Assembly (NCBI RefSeq): GCF_000743575.1
Contig: NZ_JQGC01000001.1
Coordinates: 418,135-482,134 of the forward strand
Origin: Devosia riboflavina
GTDB taxonomy: Bacteria > Pseudomonadota > Alphaproteobacteria > Rhizobiales > Devosiaceae
Reading direction: 5' to 3'
Length of the DNA stretch: 64,000 nucleotides
Shown: positions 1 to 8,367 of the stretch, in pieces
How the letters are laid out: the number at the start of each line of letters is the position of its first letter
How positions within the stretch are numbered: the stretch's first letter is position 1
The notes under the pieces: model-generated
Told to the model about the DNA's origin: nothing
Seen by the model: the letters and a program-made list of their open reading frames with translations, nothing else
Databases searched by the model: none
Made by a program: the position numbers and the translations under genes

Positions 1-486
1 CTCATGCGGGAACTGGCTGGCGCGGCGCTCGGGATCGGGCATCTGCACGAGACGCAACACGTCGACGGCGCGGGCATCGGCCTCGCGGCGGCTGCACTTG
101 CGGTGCTGGCGGACGGATTCGGCGATCTGTTCGCCGATGCGCAGCACCGGATTGAGCGCGGTGAGCGGCTCCTGAAAAATCATGGCGATCTTCTCACCGC
201 GGAAATCTTCGACCTGCCGCTGATCCATGGCGAGGAAATCCTGGCCCTCGATCAGCACCTTGCCACCGGCAATGGTGGCAGCATCGGGCAGGAGCCGCAG
301 GAGGGACAGGGCGGTCATGGATTTGCCGCAGCCGCTTTCCCCGACGATGCAGAGGGTCTCCCCTGCCCTGACCGAGAAATTCATGTCGGAGACGACGGCA
401 AAAGCGCCATTCACGCCTCTGATCTCGATATCGAGACCGGAGACTTCCAGAACCGGGACATGGGTTGCTGTGTTCATTTCGCTCAT
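1..486 (-). CDS. Peptide ABC transporter ATP-binding protein, DppD/OppD type (5' part only)
   Basis: N-terminal part of an ABC ATPase that would energise the importer encoded just upstream (permeases at 1514-3354). I translated the minus strand by eye: start at 486, with GGAG nine bases upstream. About residues 49-56 read GESGCGKS (Walker A), and a Q-loop FQEPLTALNP follows near residue 106, the form typical of DppD/OppD proteins. The frame runs open to the window edge, so the signature motif, Walker B and the C-terminal oligopeptide domain lie outside. A second ATPase (DppF) presumably follows beyond the edge. Confidence 0.88.
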   Translation of the reverse strand, partial: MSEMNTATHVPVLEVSGLDIEIRGVNGAFAVVSDMNFSVRAGETLCIVGESGCGKSMTALSLLRLLPDAATIAGGKVLIEGQDFLAMDQRQVEDFRGEKIAMIFQEPLTALNPVLRIGEQIAESVRQHRKCSRREADARAVDVLRLVQMPDPERRASQFPHE

Positions 487-500
487 TGCCGTCGTCTCCA

Positions 501-529
501 ATGCCGGGCTAGTGGGGCACGCCCGGCAT
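501..529. other. Intercistronic stem-loop
   Basis: Perfect 9-bp inverted repeat, ATGCCGGGC (501-509) and GCCCGGCAT (521-529), around an 11-base loop. It lies between the deacylase stop and the ATPase start in the same operon. No T-run follows on the minus strand, so it is more likely an mRNA processing or stability element than a terminator. Function is inferred. Confidence 0.5.
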
Positions 530-552
530 GTTTGGGGTCGCTTTCGCGCGTC

Positions 553-1497
553 TTAGTCGGTGGAGCCTTCGAGGTTACCGACCATGAAACCGTAGTCGCC
601 GCTGTGGACGAGATTGCGGGTGAGGTGCTGCATGATCATCACGCCATTGGCGAAGGGCGTCGGGATCTCTTCGAGCACTTCGAACGTGTAGGGGCTGACG
701 ACGCGACCAAGGAGCTGGCCGCCCTTGATGACTTCGCCATTGGCCGGAGCCAGCGGTTCGAGCCAGCCGCCCTGGGTCGGGCGGATGCCGGCCAGTTCGT
801 TGACGACGATCTGCTTGGGATTGGTCCACGGATCGCCCGGAATGGCGCCGATGGTTTTCAGCATATTGAGCACGCCGTCGACCGTCTGCTTCACATAGGG
901 GGTCTGGTCGACAATGCCGCCGCCGAGCTCGATCACGGCCACCGGGATATTGCGGGTGTCGATGGTCACCGACTTGGTGGTGCCGCCGAAGACGGTGCCC
1001 TGCTTGTTCTCGACCGGACGGTAGAGGAGTTTTGAGCCGAAGGCGCGCGACAGGCGCTCGTCGTTCCAGATGTAGACGTAGTCGACGGTCGGGCGATCGG
1101 TGCCCGAATGCAGGTCGATATGCACGTCGATGACATTGAGGAACTCATTGGTCATCGCGTGGGCGAGCTGCTGGGAATAGGTGCCCTTGGGATTGCCCGG
1201 AAACTGGCGATTGAGATCGACCTTGTCGATGGTAGCAAAGCGCTCGTTGACGGCGAAGGCATAGGGATTGGCGACCGGCAGCAAGAGGATGCGGCCCTTG
1301 AGGGGCTGGTCCTTTAGCGCGCGATAGAGATCGAGAATGGCCTGGGAGCCGGTGTTCTCGTTGCCGTGGATGGAGGCGGAAATGCCGATGGTGGGACCAT
1401 CCTCTTCGCCGACCAGCTCATGGATGAACAGCACTGCATCGCTGCCATCGGCATGCGTCGTGAACTTGGGACGAAGCTGGTTGATGGATTTGACCAT
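553..1497 (-). CDS. Succinylglutamate desuccinylase/aspartoacylase-family deacylase (M14-like)
   Basis: Putative zinc carboxypeptidase-fold enzyme (314 aa) removing an acyl group from an N-acyl amino acid or related amide. The zinc motif HxxE appears as IHGNE near residue 44, the third ligand as DLHSG near 128, and a catalytic-Glu region VIELGGG near 190; the C-terminal third resembles the beta-barrel of AstE/AspA-like proteins. The start at 1497 has AAAGGA eight bases upstream. It sits between the permease and ATPase genes of a peptide importer and downstream of an M24 hydrolase gene. The transported substrate may therefore be an acylated amino acid or dipeptide that is cleaved inside the cell. 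The exact substrate is not predictable; it lacks the GGNHGDE motif I would expect in DoeB-type deacetylases. Confidence 0.8.
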   Translation of the reverse strand: MVKSINQLRPKFTTHADGSDAVLFIHELVGEEDGPTIGISASIHGNENTGSQAILDLYRALKDQPLKGRILLLPVANPYAFAVNERFATIDKVDLNRQFPGNPKGTYSQQLAHAMTNEFLNVIDVHIDLHSGTDRPTVDYVYIWNDERLSRAFGSKLLYRPVENKQGTVFGGTTKSVTIDTRNIPVAVIELGGGIVDQTPYVKQTVDGVLNMLKTIGAIPGDPWTNPKQIVVNELAGIRPTQGGWLEPLAPANGEVIKGGQLLGRVVSPYTFEVLEEIPTPFANGVMIMQHLTRNLVHSGDYGFMVGNLEGSTD

Positions 1498-1513
1498 TCG
1501 AATATTCCTTTAG

Positions 1514-2374
1514 TTACTTTGCCTTGGCGGACTTGCCGCCGCCGCGAGAGAGCTGGCGGGGGTCGAGCACATCGCGCAGACCATCGCCGAGTAGATTGAA
1601 GCCGAGCACCGTCACCATGATGGTCGCGCCCGAGACGATGGAGAGCCACGGCGCGTCGCGCATGAAGCGGGTGCCATAGGCAAGGGTCCATCCCCAGGTC
1701 GGGGCCGGTGGCGGCAGACCGAAGCCGAGGAAGCTCAGGGCCGATTCCGAGATGATCGCCGTGCCGAGGCCAAGCGAGGCCAGCACGATGATCGGGCCCA
1801 AAGCGTTGGGCAGGATTTCCCGGAAGATGATGCGGGCAGGGCTGGCGCCGATGGCTTTGGCCGCCTGCACATAGTTCTGTTCGCGCAGCACCAGGGTCGT
1901 CGAGCGCACGACGCGGGCATATTCGGTCCAGGCGACGACAATGATCGCGAGCGACACGTTCATGATGCCCGGGCCGAGAACCGCGACAATGGCGAGGGCC
2001 AGGACGATGGCCGGGAAGCCGAGGAAGATATCGGTGATCCGCATCAGGACCTGATCGACCCAGCCGCCGAAATAGCCGGCGACGAGACCGACCACGGTGC
2101 CGATGGCAGCCGAGACCGTCACTGCGATGACGGCGATGGTGAGCGAGATGCGGGCGCCGAAGACGAGGCGGGACCAGAGGTCACGACCGAAATTGTCGGT
2201 GCCGAGGATGTGCTCCATGGTCGGGCCATCGAAGCGGTTGCGCATGTCCATCTGCTCGATGCCATGGGTCGCGACATAGGGCGCGAAAATGGCGAGGAGG
2301 ATGATGGTCAGCGAGATCAGCGCGCCGACGACGAGCGACACATTGGTGAAGGCTTTAGGCAAACGCATGATCAT
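1514..2374 (-). CDS. Peptide ABC transporter permease, DppC type
   Basis: Inner-membrane permease subunit (286 aa) of the DppC/OppC family. It has an N-terminal helix (LVVGALISLTIILLAIFAPY), a periplasmic loop with GTDNFGRDLWSR, typical of DppC, then five more helices and a C-terminal GDGLRDVLDPR motif near the end. The EAA loop that contacts the ATPase reads AAKAIGASPARII. ATG 2374 shares the TGATG overlap with the stop of the upstream DppB gene, indicating translational coupling; an in-frame TTG three bases earlier is less likely. Confidence 0.92.
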   Translation of the reverse strand: MIMRLPKAFTNVSLVVGALISLTIILLAIFAPYVATHGIEQMDMRNRFDGPTMEHILGTDNFGRDLWSRLVFGARISLTIAVIAVTVSAAIGTVVGLVAGYFGGWVDQVLMRITDIFLGFPAIVLALAIVAVLGPGIMNVSLAIIVVAWTEYARVVRSTTLVLREQNYVQAAKAIGASPARIIFREILPNALGPIIVLASLGLGTAIISESALSFLGFGLPPPAPTWGWTLAYGTRFMRDAPWLSIVSGATIMVTVLGFNLLGDGLRDVLDPRQLSRGGGKSAKAK

Positions 2375-3354
2375 CAACCCAACCGAATACGCGGGTCGAC
2401 CGCTGCGTAGAGAAGATCCACCACCAGGTTCACGAGCGCGAAGACGATGGCGAAGGTGAGCACGATGCCCTGGATCAGCGGCAGGTCACGCTGCGAAATC
2501 GCGGCGATGGTGAGCTGTCCGAGGCCGGGCCAGGCGAAGATGGATTCGGTGAGCACGGCGCCACCAAGGAGGGCACCGAAGCGGAGGCCGATGACGCTGA
2601 GTACCGGCAGGAGTGCGTTTCGGAGGGCGTGGCGGATGACGACGCGCCCCTTGCGCAGGCCCTTGGCATAGGCGGTGCGGACAAAGTCTTCACGCAGCAC
2701 TTCGAGCATGGAGACACGAACGAGGCGCGAGATGATGGCCGCCGAGTTTGCCGCGAGGGCCAGCGCCGGCAGGGCGATGTGGCCGATCGAATCCCAGAGA
2801 ACCTGCGGACGGCCGGTGATGGCGGCAAGGAAAGCTTCGGGCAGCGGCACGCCGCGGCCGATGGCGGGGAGCCAGCCGAGCTGCACGGCAAAGAGCAGCA
2901 TCAAAAGGAGGCCGAGCCAATAGACCGGCATGGAGACGCCAAGCTGGGCAAAGAGCATGGTGACCGTATCCACCCACGTACCCTGGCGGATCGCCGCGAG
3001 GACGCCGAGCGTCAGGCCGATGAGGGTCGCAAGGATCAGGGCGACGACGGCGAGTTCGATGGTCGCACCGAGGCGGCCGAGGATGATCTCGGAGACCGGC
3101 TGGTTCTGGAAGATCGAGCGGCCCATATCGCCCTGCAGCAGCGAGGCGAAGTAGTCCCAGAGGCGGATGTACCAGGGGTCATTCAGGCCCAGCGTATTGC
3201 GCAGGGTTTCGATCGCTTCTGGCGTCGCGTCCTGACCGAGGAGGACGGCGGCCGGATCGCCTGGGATAATGAGCAAGAGGCCGAAGGTGACCACCACCAT
3301 GCCGATGGCCATGGGGATGAGCAGCAGGAGCCTGCGGATGACATAGGCTACCAT
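2374..3354 (-). CDS. Peptide ABC transporter permease, DppB type
   Basis: Inner-membrane permease (326 aa) that pairs with the adjacent DppC. DppB hallmarks: N-terminal helix after MVAYVIRRLL, IPGDPAAVLLG in the first loop, LGLNDPW, an EAA loop around RTAYAKGLRKGRV, and the C-terminal DLLYAAVDPRIR. AGAGG-type Shine-Dalgarno (AGAGG) nine bases before ATG 3354. Thirty bases separate it from the M24 gene, so GntR, binding protein, M24 hydrolase, DppB, DppC, deacylase and DppD probably form one transcript. Confidence 0.92.
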   Translation of the reverse strand: MVAYVIRRLLLLIPMAIGMVVVTFGLLLIIPGDPAAVLLGQDATPEAIETLRNTLGLNDPWYIRLWDYFASLLQGDMGRSIFQNQPVSEIILGRLGATIELAVVALILATLIGLTLGVLAAIRQGTWVDTVTMLFAQLGVSMPVYWLGLLLMLLFAVQLGWLPAIGRGVPLPEAFLAAITGRPQVLWDSIGHIALPALALAANSAAIISRLVRVSMLEVLREDFVRTAYAKGLRKGRVVIRHALRNALLPVLSVIGLRFGALLGGAVLTESIFAWPGLGQLTIAAISQRDLPLIQGIVLTFAIVFALVNLVVDLLYAAVDPRIRLG

Positions 3355-3384
3355 TGGCTTTGCCTCTGCGGGACTGGATTACGC

Positions 3385-4557
3385 TCAGCCAAGGATCACC
3401 TCATCGAGCTTGCGGGGGTACTTGGTGAGGCTATCGGGCCCCTGTCCGGTGACGAGAACCGTGTCGGCAAGGCGGAAGCCGCCGAGGCCGGGCACGTAGA
3501 GAGCGGGTTCGGAGGAGCAGACCATGTTGGGGAGAAGCAGAGTGTCGTCGCCCCCTTCCACCCACGGCGGCTCGTGGAACATGACGCCCATGCCGTGGCC
3601 GACGCGATGGAGGCAGAATTCGCTGACGCCCTGCTCGCGGATGAAGCCGAGAGCTCGGTCGTCGGCGGAGGAACAGGTGGCGCCGGCAATCAGGCCCATC
3701 GTGCCGATGGCCTGGGCCTGCTGGGCCAGATTGTAGAAGCGTTCCTGCTCCTTGCTCGGCTCGCCCAGAATGAAGGTGCGCTCGCTTTCGGCGGCGCGCC
3801 CACCCACCCGGCAGCCGAGAGAAAGAATCATGCTTTCTCCGCGTTGCGGGCGGTGGCCGGTCGGCATTCCGTGAGGGAAAGCGGAACGCAGGCCGGAATA
3901 GACAAGCCCACCGGCAATGCCCTGGACGAGCATGATGTCCTCGTGCTCGCGATACATTGTATCGAGCGCATGACGGATGATGTGGGCCTCGATCTCGATT
4001 TCGGTCGGCATGGTTTTGCCGGTGCGGAGCGCCTCGTCGATGACGGCGACGCCGGCGGCAACCATGGAGTCGGAAATGCGCGCGGCTTCGCGCTGCAGCA
4101 CCAGTTCTTCAGGGCGCTTGGTGAGGCGCATTTTGCCCACGATGCCGGAGGCGCGTACCTTGGCATTGGGGAAGGCCGCTTCGATCTGGCCGACGCGGGC
4201 GAGAGAGATGCCCGGTGAATGCGCGACGGTGCCCTTGATGTCGCCGACAGTGCGGGCGAGCACGGCAAAGGGCCGGTCGCGGCCGGGGAATTCGAAATAG
4301 ACGACGAGTTCGGCTGCGGTCTTCTGGTCGAGCGCATGGTGGCGCTCAAGCTCGGGGATCAGCAGGTAGGCATCGGTTTGCGTCAGCGCGAAAACGACGG
4401 GACGCTCGGTGGTGTAGTGGGAAAAGCCGGTCGTGTAGATGACGTCGTCATTGGAATCGAGCAGCAGCACGTCGACGCCGTCTTCGGCCATGCGCGCACG
4501 AATGTCGCGATGTACGGATGCGTAATAGTCGGCGCTGAGGCGCTGGGAGAAGGCCAT
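3385..4557 (-). CDS. M24-family creatinase/prolidase-like hydrolase lacking key metal ligands
   Basis: A 390-aa protein with creatinase N-terminal domain (about 1-140) and C-terminal 'pita-bread' M24 domain. The M24 motifs are recognisable, but ligands differ. The first Asp (normally in DxG) is Ser in ILSLGCRVGG, the second (SDxTRT) is Glu in AAESERTF, and the last Glu (EDT) is Ala in FRLADTVLV; only GHGMG His and SSEP Glu remain. This pattern resembles metal-independent creatinase-like members rather than Xaa-Pro peptidases. ATG 4557 is preferred over 4584 because AAGGA lies eight bases upstream. As part of a peptide-importer operon with an M14 deacylase, it probably hydrolyses an imported amide or amidine; the substrate is unknown. 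Confidence 0.8.
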   Translation of the reverse strand: MAFSQRLSADYYASVHRDIRARMAEDGVDVLLLDSNDDVIYTTGFSHYTTERPVVFALTQTDAYLLIPELERHHALDQKTAAELVVYFEFPGRDRPFAVLARTVGDIKGTVAHSPGISLARVGQIEAAFPNAKVRASGIVGKMRLTKRPEELVLQREAARISDSMVAAGVAVIDEALRTGKTMPTEIEIEAHIIRHALDTMYREHEDIMLVQGIAGGLVYSGLRSAFPHGMPTGHRPQRGESMILSLGCRVGGRAAESERTFILGEPSKEQERFYNLAQQAQAIGTMGLIAGATCSSADDRALGFIREQGVSEFCLHRVGHGMGVMFHEPPWVEGGDDTLLLPNMVCSSEPALYVPGLGGFRLADTVLVTGQGPDSLTKYPRKLDEVILG

Positions 4558-4586
4558 GGCGATGTCCTTGGAGTGGGGCCACAAGG

Positions 4587-4612
4587 CCGGCCGGCACCGA
4601 AGCGCCGGCCGG
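4587..4612 (-). other. Very stable UUCG-capped stem-loop after the binding-protein gene
   Basis: On the minus strand an 11-bp GC stem (one G-U pair) is closed by a UUCG tetraloop. It lies in the 66-base gap between the binding-protein stop and the M24 start. No clear T-run follows, so it probably protects or processes the upstream mRNA, helping to make the binding protein in excess of the other subunits. Confidence 0.6.
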
Positions 4613-4623
4613 GATAGTCACGA

Positions 4624-6162
4624 TCAGTCGGTGAAGCCGATCAGGCCGCGGAGATTGCCGCGCGGCGTGGCCTGCACTTCGACCGGCAGGTCCTTGGCGT
4701 AGAACAGCTGATAGCCCTGAGCCGAGATGATGTAGTAGGGCAGCTCTTCGGCCAGGATGGTTGCGGCCTTCTGATAGGCAGCGGCGCGGCCAGCCTGGTC
4801 GAGGGTCGAACGGCCCTCCTGGAGGAGCGCGTCGACTTCAGGGTTGGAATAGCCACCCCAGTTGGTCGGGCCACCCGTGGACAGCTGGGCGAACATCAGG
4901 CGATCGGGATCGACGATGTTGAGCCAGCCGAGGAGCGCGATCTGGTGCTTGCCCTGCTGCACGTAGTTGGTCGAGAAGGACGGCCAGTCGCTGATCTGGG
5001 CGGTTGCCTTGACGCCGGCGGCTTCAAACAGAGCCTGCAGGAACTCGACGCTCTGGACGCGGTTGGTGTCTTCGCTGTGGGTCGAGAGAACCACTTCGAG
5101 GTCCTTACCGTCCTTGTCGAGTACGCCGTCGGCATTGCTGTCGGTCCAGCCGAGTTCGTTGAACTGGGCAATGGCCGCTTCGATGTCGAAGGTCGGCTGC
5201 GCGATGGCATCCGAGAAGGCCCAGGACGATGGCAGGATGATCGAGTGTGCTTCCTGATCGACGCCCTGGTAGATGTCGTTCACGATGGTTGCCTGATCGA
5301 CGAGCTTGGCGAAGGCCTGGCGCATCTTGGGATCAGACAGCAGCGGATCGTTGACGTTGAAGTTGAGGTAGTTCACGCCGAGACCGGCGGTGATGACATT
5401 GCCGAAGCGGTCATCGGCCTTGAGGCGTTCGATATCCTGCGGGGCCAGAGGAGACTGGATGACGTCGAGATCGCCAGCTTCGAAAGCCTGCGAACGGGCC
5501 GAGTTGTCGCCGATGATCTTGAGGGTGACGTTCTCGATCGTCGGCTTGCCGCGCCAGTAGTTTTCGTTGGCTGCGAGCACGATCTCGCTGCCGCGGTTCC
5601 ACGAGACGAGCTTCATCGGGCCGGCGCCGACCGGGTTGAGCGCGATATCGGTGCCGCCTTCGACGAGGGCCTTCGGCACGATGCCGATATCGAGATAGGT
5701 GAGGAGCGGTGCATAGGGCGCAGAGAGCGTGAACTTCACGGTCTGCGGACCGACGGCTTCGACGGCCGAGATCGGCGCATAGAGTGCGCGGCTCGGGGCG
5801 TTGAAGTCGGGATTGACCAGCGTCGTATAGGTATAGACGACGTCATCGGCGGTCAGCGGGCTGCCATCCGAGAACTTCAGGTCCGGGCGGAGCTTGAAGA
5901 TGAAGGTCTGCGGATCGGGCGTTTCCCAGCTTTCGGCCAGGTCCGGCACCGGTTCGAGGCTCGGGGTGATGTGAACGAGACCAGAATAGATCAGGTCAGC
6001 GGTGCGCGAGGCTGTCGTATCGCGCATCAGGCGCGGATCGAGCGTACCGGCATCCACGTCCATCCCCACGATGAGCGCGTTGCTGTCCTGTGCGAAAACG
6101 GTCTGCACCGGCATGAGGCTCAGCGCTATCAAGGCGCTGGTCGTCAACAAAAATTTCTTCAT
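4624..6162 (-). CDS. Peptide ABC transporter substrate-binding protein, SBP family 5 (DppA/OppA type)
   Basis: Periplasmic binding protein (512 aa) delivering its ligand to the DppBC-type permeases encoded downstream. A Sec signal peptide occupies about residues 1-24 (MKKF, hydrophobic core, cleavage after FAQ). Family-5 signatures follow: DPRLMRDT, a SGLVHITPSLEPVPDLAESW segment, FKLRPDLKFSDG, and late motifs around NWGGYSNPEVDALL. Length is usual for the family. It is the first transport gene after the GntR regulator (24 bases) and is followed by a strong stem-loop. Ligand class (di/oligopeptide, opine, nickel or glutathione in relatives) cannot be assigned from sequence. Confidence 0.92.
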   Translation of the reverse strand: MKKFLLTTSALIALSLMPVQTVFAQDSNALIVGMDVDAGTLDPRLMRDTTASRTADLIYSGLVHITPSLEPVPDLAESWETPDPQTFIFKLRPDLKFSDGSPLTADDVVYTYTTLVNPDFNAPSRALYAPISAVEAVGPQTVKFTLSAPYAPLLTYLDIGIVPKALVEGGTDIALNPVGAGPMKLVSWNRGSEIVLAANENYWRGKPTIENVTLKIIGDNSARSQAFEAGDLDVIQSPLAPQDIERLKADDRFGNVITAGLGVNYLNFNVNDPLLSDPKMRQAFAKLVDQATIVNDIYQGVDQEAHSIILPSSWAFSDAIAQPTFDIEAAIAQFNELGWTDSNADGVLDKDGKDLEVVLSTHSEDTNRVQSVEFLQALFEAAGVKATAQISDWPSFSTNYVQQGKHQIALLGWLNIVDPDRLMFAQLSTGGPTNWGGYSNPEVDALLQEGRSTLDQAGRAAAYQKAATILAEELPYYIISAQGYQLFYAKDLPVEVQATPRGNLRGLIGFTD

Positions 6163-6186
6163 TCCCTGTTCCCTTGCTGTGACTAA

Positions 6187-7191
6187 TTAAGCGGATAGTC
6201 GGCCCGCTAGCTGACCACCCTTGGCGCGCCTGAGATCGGCGAGCCGCGGAGCCAGAATGGTGTCGAGAGCGCCGGTATCGGGCGCGTGGCGATATTCGAA
6301 ACACTGCACGCCGGGCCGCACGAGCTGGGCCACGTGATCAGCGCCGGAAGCGTAGACGACGGCGTCCGACCCCTCGATCACCTCCGCCAGATCGGGCGCG
6401 GAGGACCAGGTGACGCGGATGTCGGAAATGTGCGGCGCGAACTCGCGCACGCTGGGGCGCATGATCGCGATATATTCCTTGAAGTGAGTGATGGCGGCGA
6501 CGCGGGCGCGGGAGTCGAGGCCCGCAAGGTTCTGCCGCGTGCGCTGCGAAGGGATGAAGCGCAGACCGAGCACTTCGCCGCCTTCGACGAGGGAGCGCAC
6601 TTCCGCTTCCCTGTGGCTGAAGGTCAGCACGATATCGGCGGCGGCACAGGCCCGGCGCTGCGGACCATCGGCGCGGATGCTGTCGAGCGTGACGAGTTCG
6701 ATCTGGTCATTGCTGGCAAGCGCGGGGCGGATTTCCTCGACATAGTCGCGGCCCGGACCTTCGAAGATGCAGACAAAGACGATGTTGAGCCCGGTGGCCG
6801 GGCGGCGCATCTGCGCGCCGGCATTGATCATCGACACCAGCGCCATGGACGAGACGCCAAGCGCCTCGGCCTTGGAGAGGATGGCCTCGATATCGGCACG
6901 GAGGGCATTGATCGGCTGCCCTGAGGCGGCGAGCGCCAACGGGTCGCGCGCCGTGAAGGCACCAAGGCCCGCGCGCATCTCGATCAGGCCTTCATCGCGG
7001 AGTTGCTGATAAACCTGACTGACGGTCATCGGGGCGATGCCGAGCTCGCTCGCGAGCTGCCGGACCGATTGCAGCTTGGTGCCATAGGGCATGTCGCTGA
7101 AGGCCAGCACGTAGCTCAAGAGCCCATGCAATTGCGTCCCGACCGGGACGGGAAGCGACTTGTCGATGCTGGACGCGTCTATCGTGAACAT
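6187..7191 (-). CDS. GntR-family transcriptional regulator with unusual effector domain
   Basis: DNA-binding regulator (334 aa from ATG 7191). Residues about 15-75 form a GntR winged helix (LPSVRQLA-like segment KLQSVRQLASELGIAPMTVS, then QVYQQLRDEGLIEMRAGLGAF). The remaining 260 residues do not look like FCD, UTRA or aminotransferase domains; they have alternating strand/helix segments (GLNIVFVCIFEG, ADIVLTFSHREAEV, DAVVYASGADHVAQL) suggestive of a periplasmic-binding-like or Rossmann-type sensor. The longer frame to 7305 is rejected because its leader is not conserved-looking. It heads the ABC/hydrolase operon and most likely controls it. Confidence 0.8.
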   Translation of the reverse strand: MFTIDASSIDKSLPVPVGTQLHGLLSYVLAFSDMPYGTKLQSVRQLASELGIAPMTVSQVYQQLRDEGLIEMRAGLGAFTARDPLALAASGQPINALRADIEAILSKAEALGVSSMALVSMINAGAQMRRPATGLNIVFVCIFEGPGRDYVEEIRPALASNDQIELVTLDSIRADGPQRRACAAADIVLTFSHREAEVRSLVEGGEVLGLRFIPSQRTRQNLAGLDSRARVAAITHFKEYIAIMRPSVREFAPHISDIRVTWSSAPDLAEVIEGSDAVVYASGADHVAQLVRPGVQCFEYRHAPDTGALDTILAPRLADLRRAKGGQLAGRLSA

Positions 7192-7384
7192 GTGTTCTAC
7201 CACGTTGATACACTGACCGTAACCACGAGTTCCCGACACCGCAATAGGGTCTGCAATTTTTTTGCACACCGTTTGATTTCGCTGCACGAATGTGCACAAA
7301 TGCATGAAATCAGGCGAATTTTACCGGCTTTTGCGCTGGGCTATCGCCGTTTGCCGGTCGTTTTCTGCGTCTTGAGGTGTACTA
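7192..7384. promoter_or_regulatory. Divergent intergenic region between GntR operon and aldo/keto reductase
   Basis: This 193-base spacer must hold promoters for both directions. It contains an inverted repeat TGCAC-GAAT-GTGCA at 7283-7296 and a further TTTGCAC half-site near 7261, which could be operator sites for the GntR regulator. Promoter positions are not clear enough to assign. Confidence 0.35.
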
Positions 7385-8356
7385 ATGGAATATACCAACC
7401 TGGGCCGGACGGGCCTGAAAGTGTCGCAGCTGGCGCTCGGCTGCATGACCTTCGGCTCGCCAACCTGGGCCCCATGGGTGCTGGATGAAGCGGCCTCGCG
7501 GCCGATCATCGACAAGGCCGTGGACCACGGGATCAACTTCTTCGATCTGGCGGACATGTATTCGGCCGGTGCAAGCGAAGAGGTGGTCGGCAAGGTGCTG
7601 TCCGCGCGGAAGCGGCAGAACCTTGTGCTGGCGACAAAGCTCTACAATCCGATGAGCGGCGACCCCAACGATCGGGGCCTGTCGCGCAAGCACATCTTTG
7701 AGGCCGTGGACGGCAGCCTGAAGCGGTTGGGTACCGACTATATCGACCTCTACCAGCTGCATCGCTTCGACTATGGCACCCCGCTCGAAGAGACGCTGGA
7801 TGCACTCAATGACGTCGTTCGCGCCGGCAAGGTGCGCTATCTCGGCGCCTCCTCCATGCACGCCTGGCAGTTCATGAAGGCGCTCGGCATGCAGCGCGCC
7901 AATGGCTGGGCGCCCTTTGTGTCCATGCAGCCGCACTACAACCTGATCTATCGCGAGGAAGAGCGCGAAATGCTGCCGCTCTGCCGCTCGGAAGGTATTG
8001 GCGTCATCCCCTGGAGCCCCCTCGCCCGCGGGCGTCTGGCGGCCCGCACCGACGCCGATACGACGCGTTCGCAGACCGACAAGACCGCCTCGGCGCTTTA
8101 TGATCGGTCGCGTGAACAGGACGATGCCGTTGTTGCTGCCGTGCGCACCGTGGCCGAGCGCCATGGCCGGCCGCCGGCCCAGATCGCCTATGCCTGGGTC
8201 GCCACAAGGCCGGGGATCACCGCGCCTATCGTCGGCATTTCCAAGCTCCATCAGTTCGATGATGCCGTCGCTGCGCTTGAGGTGAAGCTCAGCGACGAGG
8301 ATGTGGCGCTGATGGAAGCCCCCTACTATCCCAAGCCGGTTGCCGGCCACCAATAG
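7385..8356 (+). CDS. Aldo/keto reductase
   Basis: NAD(P)H-dependent oxidoreductase of the AKR superfamily (323 aa), predicted to reduce aldehydes or ketones in the cytosol. The start motif MEYTNLGRTGLKVS is typical. The catalytic tetrad is visible: Asp54 and Tyr59 in FFDLADMYS, Lys in LATKLY (about 85), His in YQLHRFD (about 126). The cofactor-binding end SPLARGRL and a late GISK motif are also present. GAGG lies eight bases before ATG 7385. It is followed eleven bases later by a putative hydrolase gene, presumably in one operon. Substrate unknown. Confidence 0.92.
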   Translation: MEYTNLGRTGLKVSQLALGCMTFGSPTWAPWVLDEAASRPIIDKAVDHGINFFDLADMYSAGASEEVVGKVLSARKRQNLVLATKLYNPMSGDPNDRGLSRKHIFEAVDGSLKRLGTDYIDLYQLHRFDYGTPLEETLDALNDVVRAGKVRYLGASSMHAWQFMKALGMQRANGWAPFVSMQPHYNLIYREEEREMLPLCRSEGIGVIPWSPLARGRLAARTDADTTRSQTDKTASALYDRSREQDDAVVAAVRTVAERHGRPPAQIAYAWVATRPGITAPIVGISKLHQFDDAVAALEVKLSDEDVALMEAPYYPKPVAGHQ

Positions 8357-8367
8357 GAGTTTTGGCC

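Noticed and set aside
2629..4218. 529-codon open frame on the plus strand
   Set aside because: Antisense to DppB and the M24 gene, no recognisable domain.
553..4557. Ectoine degradation (DoeA/DoeB) as the role of the M24 and M14 proteins
   Set aside because: The family pairing fits, but neither protein shows the motifs I expect in DoeA or DoeB, and no other ectoine genes are present.
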